From NCBI GenBank assembly GCA_019358875.1, contig JAHHIF010000022.1, positions 1 to 64,000 of the forward strand: a DNA stretch of 64,000 bases, read 5' to 3'. The stretch is from Symplocastrum torsivum CPER-KK1 (GTDB taxonomy: Bacteria > Cyanobacteriota > Cyanobacteriia > Cyanobacteriales > Coleofasciculaceae). Of the stretch, positions 58,113 to 64,000 are shown one piece after another. Under the pieces are notes generated by a model. That model was not told where the DNA came from. It was given only the letters and a program-made list of their open reading frames with translations, and did not search any database. The first letter of the stretch is position 1; each line of letters opens with the position of its first letter. A program made the translations under genes and the position numbers.

Positions 58113-58484
58113 ATGACAATCAATACAGCCAAGCTGGAGAGCATTCTCCAAAATTTCGTCACTGGCGCAAGTGATGTTCAGGGAGCCGCTCTTGTCTCTC
58201 CTGATGGACTTCCTCTAGCATCCAGCTTACCGAGCGAGATGGATGAAGAACGGGTATCCGCTATGTCAGCCGCCATGCTTTCTTTAGGTGAGCGCATTGG
58301 TAGCGAATTGTCTAGAGGCTTTCTTGATCGCATTTATGTTGAGGGTGATCAGGGCTATGGCATCCTCACTAACTGTGGCGAGTATGCCGTCTTACTCGTT
58401 TTAGCAAGCAAGGCGGCAAAACAGGGCGTGCTGATGTTGGAAATTAAGCGTGTAATTCCTGAGCTGAAGGCGGCTTTAAGCTGA
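58113..58484 (+). CDS. Roadblock/LC7-domain protein
   Basis: 123 aa, a single roadblock/LC7 domain. Features: LESILQNFVTGASDVQGAAL, VSPDGLPLASSLPSEMDEER, SAMSAAMLSLGERIGSELSR, RIYVEGDQGYGILTNCGEYA and LLVLASKAAKQGVLMLEIKR, the alternating helix-strand pattern of MglB-like GAP/partner proteins of small GTPases. Strong AGGAGG is at 58100-58105, before the ATG. It is followed by a long-loop terminator, then the PATAN/GTPase genes, which suggests a functional link even though it may be transcribed alone. Confidence 0.93.
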   Translation: MTINTAKLESILQNFVTGASDVQGAALVSPDGLPLASSLPSEMDEERVSAMSAAMLSLGERIGSELSRGFLDRIYVEGDQGYGILTNCGEYAVLLVLASKAAKQGVLMLEIKRVIPELKAALS

Positions 58485-58540
58485 GGTAGCTGATGATACT
58501 CAATCGCCCCTAACAGCACACTCTGTAATTTAATTAATTG

Positions 58541-58620
58541 AATTAAAGCCTTCTACTCCTCAAGCAAGCTGTGGTGCGTCTCGGACTACTTCACTTTCCA
58601 CCCATAGAAGGCTTAATTTT
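58541..58620 (+). terminator. Long-loop inverted repeat after the roadblock gene
   Basis: AAGCCTTCTA (58546-58555) pairs with TAGAAGGCTT (58605-58614), with a ~49-nt loop, followed by AATTTTTAA. Stem of 10 bp plus flanking A/T pairs. Probably ends roadblock transcription. Confidence 0.6.
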
Positions 58621-58976
58621 TAAACAATTCGATTCACAACTTCTTTATAGGTCTTGTGAACATTAGGCAACATCTGCGATGAGTTACTCTGAATTATTTT
58701 TGACTAATCTATCACTCGTATTATGTTGTTTTCTACAGTTTAGTTTTAAAACCGTTTTATCTGGTCAGTCTACTACTAGCTGACTCTTACTTCTGCGTCA
58801 ACCTTCGGAACGGGGTTTAATATTGTATGTTTAAGTTGTTATGATAGGAAAAATTTACTTTTTTCCTTGAAAAAGAAAAGTAACATAAAGTTAATAATTC
58901 TTCGTTTTTAGTTTGAAAATAGGTAGAGTATTCTCCTAATTTCAGATGACTTGTAGAGAAAGCAGCGGAATGAGTA
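58621..58976. other. Intergenic region before the first PATAN gene
   Basis: About 355 bp, A/T-rich, with no gene seen; probable promoter of the PATAN-GTPase pair. Confidence 0.4.
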
Positions 58977-59840
58977 ATGGCTATTACGAGTTGTTTAGCA
59001 GAATTTTCACTTCCAGAACTATTTCAATTTCTTGATCAAGGTAGCAAAACTGGTTTGTTGACCTTGCGGTTTCAGCCTGACAGTCAAAATCCAGAGAAAA
59101 AAATTCGTCATGCTCTAATGCATCAAGGTCGGATTGTTGCAGTGACCAATCGTCTTGACCACCAGTGCTTGCTGGCGATGATTTGTCAGCGAGGCTGGAT
59201 TAGCCCTGAGGTGCTGCGTGAGCAAGTGAATCGGTGTCCGGCGAATATACCGATTGGACTTTACTTAAAGACGCAGGGCTTTTTACAACCAGAGCAGTTG
59301 AGATTGCTGTTCCATGCTCAAGTGTTACAGCAAGTGTGTGCGTTGTTTAGGCTTCGAGATGCTCGGTTTAAGTTCGACTCTAAAGCCACGTTGCCAACAA
59401 CCGAAATGACGGGCTTGAGCCTTTCTGCTACCGAAGCGACGTTAATGGGTTTACGTGTGTTGCGAGACTGGAGGTCATTGGTGGACAAACTACCGGAACC
59501 AACTTCAGCCTTATCTAGGGTTGTTTTGGGTAAGCGTCACTTGCGGCTAGATTCTTTGGAAGGGCAAGTGTGGCAAATGGCGAATGGCTCACTTCCTCTA
59601 AATGCGATCGCGTCTCAACTTAAACAGTCTGTAGAAACGATTCAACAAACAGCCTTTCGGCTTATTAGTGTTGGTTTGGTTGCAGAAGTGCCAATCATCA
59701 CTCCCGTTCGCAGTAAAACTTCAGAAGAAGATGTTTTAGAGTCAGCTACCTTTGACACCGAAATGACCAAGGAAAACAATGGACAAGCCCTAAGCCAGTC
59801 CTTCGTACAAAGCTTGCTTGGTTTCTTGAGGAGCAAGTAA
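58977..59840 (+). CDS. PATAN/DUF4388-domain protein (first paralogue)
   Basis: 287 aa. N-terminal ~130 residues are the PATAN (DUF4388) domain known from PatA-type response regulators: CLAEFSLPELFQFLDQGSKT, GLLTLRFQPD, ALMHQGRIVAVTNRLDHQ, then LYLKTQGFLQPEQLRLLFHA and QVLQQVCALFRLRDARFKFD. The C-terminal half (~150-240) is helical (AIASQLKQSVETIQQTAFRL), winged-helix-like. No receiver domain. Such adaptors are thought to mediate protein contacts in cyanobacterial motility/phototaxis and differentiation signalling. The next gene, a GTPase, starts 2 nt after its stop. Confidence 0.88.
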   Translation: MAITSCLAEFSLPELFQFLDQGSKTGLLTLRFQPDSQNPEKKIRHALMHQGRIVAVTNRLDHQCLLAMICQRGWISPEVLREQVNRCPANIPIGLYLKTQGFLQPEQLRLLFHAQVLQQVCALFRLRDARFKFDSKATLPTTEMTGLSLSATEATLMGLRVLRDWRSLVDKLPEPTSALSRVVLGKRHLRLDSLEGQVWQMANGSLPLNAIASQLKQSVETIQQTAFRLISVGLVAEVPIITPVRSKTSEEDVLESATFDTEMTKENNGQALSQSFVQSLLGFLRSK

Positions 59841-59842
59841 AC

Positions 59843-60382
59843 GTGGAAATTATGCGTCTCGTTGTTACCGGCACTGTAGGTGCCGGTAAGTCAACGTTCA
59901 TTCGCTCAGTCAGTGAAATTGATGTCGTAGACACGGATCGTGTAGCCACAGATGAAACCGCGTCACTCAAGAAAAAAACAACCGTAGCCATGGACTTTGG
60001 GCGTTTGCAATTTGCACCAGGAATGGCAGTGCATTTATATGGAACGCCGGGACAGTCTCGGTTCGACTTCATGTGGGATATTCTGATTCGCCGCGCTCAC
60101 GCTTATATCCTCCTTATCGATGCCCATCGCCCTGGTGATTTTCGCGCTGGTCGCCGAATGCTCACCTTTATGAAACAGCGTACACAAATTCCCTTAGTGA
60201 TCGGTTTAACGCATATGGATTGTGAGGGAGCCTGGTCTGAGGAGAATGTCGCGATCGCGTTGGGCTTTGCTGACAAGAAGCACCGACCACCCTTTGTAAC
60301 GCTCAATGCTAATCAAAAAGATTCTGTAATTAGAGCATTGATTGTTCTAATGCAACACTTTATGCAAAGCTCAGTTATTTAA
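59843..60382 (+). CDS. Small Ras-like GTPase (MglA/Rup or COG2229 type)
   Basis: 179 aa. GTP-binding motifs: G1 LVVTGTVGAGKSTFIRS (P-loop), a switch I-like KKTTVAMDFGRLQF, G3 YGTPGQSRFDFMW and G4 LTHMDCEG, where the usual NKxD is THMD. No lipid-anchor cysteine or signal. These features fit the bacterial COG2229/Rup-type relatives of MglA. Start GTG 59843, two bases from the preceding stop, so translation is coupled to the PATAN gene; an ATG at 59852 is an alternative. The roadblock protein upstream could be its partner. Confidence 0.9.
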   Translation: MEIMRLVVTGTVGAGKSTFIRSVSEIDVVDTDRVATDETASLKKKTTVAMDFGRLQFAPGMAVHLYGTPGQSRFDFMWDILIRRAHAYILLIDAHRPGDFRAGRRMLTFMKQRTQIPLVIGLTHMDCEGAWSEENVAIALGFADKKHRPPFVTLNANQKDSVIRALIVLMQHFMQSSVI

Positions 60383-60810
60383 CTTTATATAAAATCTAAG
60401 CGCTTCCTTCTGTAATTACGTCAATAACGTAACAATATTAGCTAAATACAGTATCGCTGGTCACATTAATGACTTGTAATTACTACAAGACAAAGCATCT
60501 ATTTTACATAAGTTAAATTTCATCAATATCCTGTTATTTTAACTACGCATTCTGTAATTGCAATTACAACGGACTTCGCTAAGATAACTGAAACTTAATA
60601 ACGTTTACTTAGCAGGTCTCAAGGTATGCATCTGGATCTGGCGAACGAGCTACAGATTTCTATCGATAGATTGATTCAGGGGGTGTGGTAAGCAGTTTTA
60701 CAATAGATCCATGTTAAGGATTGTTAAGATGTTTCCAGTTTGCGTTGCATAGCTAGCTGAGTGCATCGTTGACTTCGCCCACTTGTTTTCTAGCCTCCCC
60801 TTAAACAACC
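60383..60810. other. Intergenic region before the second PATAN gene
   Basis: About 430 bp, A/T-rich. A 12-bp palindrome TCTATCGATAGA at 60659-60670 could be an operator. A 21-codon frame near 60625 is not called as a gene. Confidence 0.4.
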
Positions 60811-61671
60811 ATGACCATTTCAGGTGCTCTATCCGACTTCTCACTACCAGAAATCTTTCAATTAATTGAGAAAGGACACAAAACTGGGTTGCTGACTCTT
60901 CGTGCTTTGCCAGATGCCCAAGATACGCAAGCACAGTATTTTTACATTTGGGTGCGCGAAGGTCGTATTGTCGCCGCAGCCAACCGCTTAGACCAGCAAG
61001 GTTTAGTTTCACTGATTGCACAACGCCAGTGGGTTAGCGATCGCGTTTTTGATAAACTTGTTCACTGGTGCTGTCCCATTAGTGAACCCTTGGGTATGTA
61101 CCTCAAAGCTCAAGGCGTATTACAAGCCGAACAGCTTAAGCAGTTGTTCCAGATTCAGGTACTAAAGCAAGTCTGTGGCTTATTCCAACTCAAGGACGCT
61201 GAGTTTAAGTTTGAGCAGAATGTACACATACCACCGCGAGAGTTAACTGGCTTAAGTGTTCCAGCGACAGAGGCAGCACTGGTAGGACTGCGTGTGCTGC
61301 GTAACTGGGAAGCTTTAGCAGACAGACTGCCGGATGCAAACGAGGGTTTAGCGAGTACCATTGAGGGTCAACCCCATTATCGACTCAACGCTCAAGAGTG
61401 GCAAGTTTGGGAATACACGAAAGGTACAGTTTCGCTTTGGGTAATTGCTGAGCAACTGAGACTACCCGTTGAGACAGTTCAGCAGATTGCCTTCCGACTC
61501 ATCACACTGGGGATAGCTGAAGAAGTGCCTTTAGTGGTTAATACTAAAGTGAAACAAGCCGTTGAGCCACTCCCTTCACAGATTATTGATGAAGCTAAGC
61601 AAGAGAATGTTAGTAACTCTTTTGTACAAAATTTAGTGGGATTTTTGCGTAACAAAGTTCTAACACCGTAA
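60811..61671 (+). CDS. PATAN/DUF4388-domain protein (second paralogue)
   Basis: 286 aa, the same length and layout as the protein at 58977: ALSDFSLPEIFQLIEKGHKT, GLLTLRALPDAQD, REGRIVAAANRLDQQGLVS, LGMYLKAQGVLQAEQLKQLF, VCGLFQLKDAEFKFEQNVH, LTGLSVPATEAALVGLRVLR, and the same C-terminal end SFVQNLVGFLRNK (the first protein ends SFVQSLLGFLRSK). The two are tandem duplicates around the GTPase. The conserved C-terminal FVQ-L-GFLR tail in both suggests a shared binding partner. Separate promoter probable. Confidence 0.88.
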   Translation: MTISGALSDFSLPEIFQLIEKGHKTGLLTLRALPDAQDTQAQYFYIWVREGRIVAAANRLDQQGLVSLIAQRQWVSDRVFDKLVHWCCPISEPLGMYLKAQGVLQAEQLKQLFQIQVLKQVCGLFQLKDAEFKFEQNVHIPPRELTGLSVPATEAALVGLRVLRNWEALADRLPDANEGLASTIEGQPHYRLNAQEWQVWEYTKGTVSLWVIAEQLRLPVETVQQIAFRLITLGIAEEVPLVVNTKVKQAVEPLPSQIIDEAKQENVSNSFVQNLVGFLRNKVLTP

Positions 61672-61779
61672 AGTCTAAGTCGTTGTTGTTCATTGGTAAC
61701 TCAAGTAGCAAGTTAGCCAACCTAAGCCTAACTTCTGGCAGCTATCACTTCACTTCTACGATACTTTAAGTCTCTTTTT

Positions 61780-61810
61780 CCCAATTCCCAATTCCCAATT
61801 CCCAATTCCC
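61780..61810. repeat. Heptamer repeat CCCAATT (STRR type)
   Basis: Four perfect CCCAATT copies and a final CCC, between the second PATAN gene and the ABC genes. Confidence 0.9.
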
Positions 61811-61879
61811 AAAAACTCAGAACCTTGTACCTTACCCTTCCTCACCCTTTAGGAGAACCGCTATATAAAGTTTCTGTTC

Positions 61880-62641
61880 TTAGGAAACAGCAACCTGAGT
61901 CATTTCCTCTGGAGTGAGATGGGAATGTACTACTTCACCATCACGGAACCAGACAATGCGTCTCGTTAAACGTGCTACGTCTGGCTCGTGAGTTACCATA
62001 ACAACGGTAATGCCAGCTTGATTGAGTTCAGTAAAGATATCCATGACTTCAGCCGTCGTGTGAGAATCCAATGCTCCCGTTGGTTCATCGGCTAACAGTA
62101 AGACAGGTCGATTCACGATCGCGCGTGCGATCGCAACTCGCTGCTGTTGTCCTCCAGAAAGTTGGTTGGGTCTATTTTTCATCCGGTTTTCCAAGCCAAC
62201 TCGCTTCAAAGCCTGCATCGCGCGATCGCGTCGTTCACTAGCTGGAACTCCTGCATACACCATCGGTAACATCACATTTTCCAGCGCTGTTAATTGAGCC
62301 AACAGGTGAAATTGCTGGAAGACAAAGCCAATTTTAAGATTACGAATCCCTGCTAAATCAGCATCTACTAACCGAGAAACATCCACGTTATCCAAGTAGT
62401 AATGTCCTGATGTTGGTCGGTCAAGACAGCCGATAATATTCATTGCGGTAGACTTACCGGAACCCGAAGCTCCCATAATTGCACAGTACTCTCCCTGCTC
62501 AACCACCAGGCTGACTCCGTTGAGGGCACGAACTTCCGTATTTCCGATGCCGTAAACCTTGGAAACGTTCTCAATACGGATGATTATTGGTTTCCTTCCA
62601 GGACTGAAGTGGTCGGAGTAACGTTCAAGTTTATCTTGCAT
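61880..62641 (-). CDS. MacB-like ABC transporter ATPase
   Basis: 253 aa. Walker [10 protein letters not shown] (~57), Q-loop [20 protein letters not shown], signature [16 protein letters not shown] (~160), Walker [15 protein letters not shown] (~181) and H-loop [14 protein letters not shown]. This is the MacB/LolD class, whose members drive export of macrolides, peptides or lipoproteins across the envelope. The ATG at 62641 is 4 bp from the permease stop on the same strand, so the two are translated together. Substrate unknown. Confidence 0.93.
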   Translation of the reverse strand: MQDKLERYSDHFSPGRKPIIIRIENVSKVYGIGNTEVRALNGVSLVVEQGEYCAIMGASGSGKSTAMNIIGCLDRPTSGHYYLDNVDVSRLVDADLAGIRNLKIGFVFQQFHLLAQLTALENVMLPMVYAGVPASERRDRAMQALKRVGLENRMKNRPNQLSGGQQQRVAIARAIVNRPVLLLADEPTGALDSHTTAEVMDIFTELNQAGITVVMVTHEPDVARLTRRIVWFRDGEVVHSHLTPEEMTQVAVS

Positions 62642-62644
62642 AAT

Positions 62645-63952
62645 CTAAGAACTTCTAAGAGCAACAATCGGGTCAAGTTTCGCGGCTCGTTGCGCTGGCA
62701 CTACCCCAAAAAATAAGCCAATACCACCAGAAACCCCGACAGCCATCAGGATTGCCACAGGTGAAACACCCGCTTGCAACGGTGTCACAGCACCAACGAA
62801 GAGGACACCACCTACACCAATGAGTGTCCCCAGAACGCCACCTGCCGCTGAGAGAATCACAGCTTCAATCATGAACTGAACGAGAATATCTTGCTCTCTG
62901 GCACCGATCGCTTTTCGCAAGCCTATTTCCTGGGTACGCTCGGTGACGGAGACAAGCATAATATTCATTACACCGATGCCTCCGACAAAAAGGGAAATCG
63001 CCGCAATCGCCGTCAGCATCAACGTTAATGCGCCCGTAATCGTGCCAACAATCTGTAAAAGGTCTTCCTGCGCTCTCACGGTAAAGTCATCTTCGCCAGT
63101 GATTTTGTGCCGTAGCCGCAGCAAATTCTCAACCTGAAACCGAGCGGCAGTTGTGCTTTCAGGGTCTTTAGCGGAGATTGAGATGATACTGACTTCTAGC
63201 CCATAAGGAGAAGTTTGTCCAACAATGCGATTCGCTAGTGTTGTGATTGGGACAAACACCGTGTCATCCTGATTGTCTCCTAGGAAAGAACCTTTCGATT
63301 CCATGACACCGATGACCTGGAAGGAGACATTTTTAATTCGTAGCTGCTGACCAACCGGGTCAACATTACCAAACAGTCGCTCCGCAATATCTGGGCCCAA
63401 AGCGACAACTTGGTTATTTCGTCTCACATCTTGCTCGGAAATAAATCGTCCTTGGGCAACATCAAAGCTTCTAACTGAAAGATACTCTGGTGTCGTGCCG
63501 ACAACGGTCGTGCTAGTGTTTTTGTTGCGGTAAGTGATTAGCTGCCGAGAGCTGATCTGGGCAGCCACTTCTTTAACAGAAGGCACTTGAGTTGCGATCG
63601 CTTCTGCATCCTCTAGCACCAATGTCCTCGGCACCTCAAATGTTGTATTCCGGGTTTCTTGAGAGCCAGGAACAATAAATAAGACATTTGGACCAAGGGA
63701 CTCAAATTGCTCAGAGGCTAACTTCTGCGCTCCCTGTCCAATCCCCACCATCGCAATTACAGAAGCATTGCCAATAATAATACCCAGCATCGTCAGACTG
63801 CTACGAAGCTTATTCGCGACCAGCGTTGTCGCTGCCATCTTGACACTTTCAACAATGTCAATGCTTCTAGAGGGCGCAGTATATTGATAGCGTTGAGGCT
63901 TATCCAAGGAAGTTGATTTCTGAGATTGGTCGTTCGGCTCCTCAAGCTTCAC
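62645..63952 (-). CDS. MacB/FtsX-type ABC transporter permease
   Basis: 435 aa. Cytoplasmic N-terminus, first membrane segment at ~45-70 (RSSLTMLGIIIGNASVIAMV), large periplasmic MacB-PCD domain (~75-300, QGAQKLASEQFESLGPNVLF, GVMESKGSFLGDNQDDTVFV), then three C-terminal membrane segments (~310-430) ending in QRAAKLDPIVALRS, the FtsX signature. Start GTG at 63952 with AAGGAG eight bases upstream. Forms the export complex with the ATPase. A periplasmic adaptor (HlyD-like) would be expected upstream, beyond the end of the window. Confidence 0.93.
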   Translation of the reverse strand: MKLEEPNDQSQKSTSLDKPQRYQYTAPSRSIDIVESVKMAATTLVANKLRSSLTMLGIIIGNASVIAMVGIGQGAQKLASEQFESLGPNVLFIVPGSQETRNTTFEVPRTLVLEDAEAIATQVPSVKEVAAQISSRQLITYRNKNTSTTVVGTTPEYLSVRSFDVAQGRFISEQDVRRNNQVVALGPDIAERLFGNVDPVGQQLRIKNVSFQVIGVMESKGSFLGDNQDDTVFVPITTLANRIVGQTSPYGLEVSIISISAKDPESTTAARFQVENLLRLRHKITGEDDFTVRAQEDLLQIVGTITGALTLMLTAIAAISLFVGGIGVMNIMLVSVTERTQEIGLRKAIGAREQDILVQFMIEAVILSAAGGVLGTLIGVGGVLFVGAVTPLQAGVSPVAILMAVGVSGGIGLFFGVVPAQRAAKLDPIVALRSS

Positions 63953-64000
63953 TCGTTATTCTCCTTTTTCCTACGGTCTTCGGGCAAATCAATAAACACC

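Overview
The window is chromosomal DNA of a cyanobacterium, most likely a filamentous, motile, non-marine one. Direct signs are a photosystem II gene too short for ordinary ORF calling (psbI), a second tiny Psb35-like membrane protein, a stand-alone orange-carotenoid-protein N-terminal homologue, class II fructose-bisphosphate aldolase, cobalamin CobI, the hormogonium polysaccharide genes hpsL and hpsN, and very many copies of the HIP1 octamer GCGATCGC. Heptanucleotide tandem repeats (STRR type) punctuate several intergenic regions. The genus is not resolved. I saw no CRISPR array, prophage, rRNA or intact transposase.

Layout. 0.4-8 kb: comF-like phosphoribosyltransferase, a heptose-kinase-like PfkB sugar kinase, a TonB-like envelope protein with a 54-bp minisatellite tail, cobI, a lipase-like hydrolase and an NhaP-type antiporter with a TrkA-N domain. 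8.6-14.8 kb: GT39 glycosyltransferase, an AarF/UbiB (ABC1) kinase, recN. 15-32 kb: a signalling block with two class III adenylyl cyclases (a CyaB1-like GAF-GAF-PAS-cyclase-TPR protein and a CyaC-like REC-GAF-kinase-REC-cyclase) and a CHASE2 Ser/Thr kinase, interleaved with an alpha-glucan phosphorylase, psbI, a DUF3769 LptD-like outer-membrane protein and a DUF3747-like secreted protein. 33-40.5 kb: GNAT acetyltransferase, an unknown protein, hpsL-hpsN, an Hpt protein, pyrB. 41-46.4 kb: a giant membrane hybrid histidine kinase ending in three tandem REC-HPT cassettes that are still similar at DNA level. 46.8-52.7 kb: GerMN lipoprotein, 3-methyladenine glycosylase, Psb35-like peptide, metallo-beta-lactamase-fold protein, two small conserved hypotheticals, aldose-1-epimerase-like protein. 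52.8-56.5 kb: tRNA-Lys(TTT), fba, aspS. 56.8-61.7 kb: small acidic protein, OCP-NTD homologue, then a roadblock / PATAN (DUF4388) / small GTPase / PATAN cluster. 61.9-64 kb: MacB-like ABC exporter ATPase and permease.

How it fits together. Most genes are single transcription units on both strands. The strongest theme is second-messenger and phosphorelay signalling: two adenylyl cyclases, a perfect CRP-type palindrome (TGTGA-N6-TCACA) at 51525-51540 beside a small unknown gene, a kinase with seven phosphorelay receiver or Hpt modules, a separate Hpt protein, and a GTPase/roadblock/PATAN group that resembles polarity and motility switches. The items I rate most worth follow-up are the triple REC-HPT kinase, the CRP-type site, and the roadblock-PATAN-GTPase locus.
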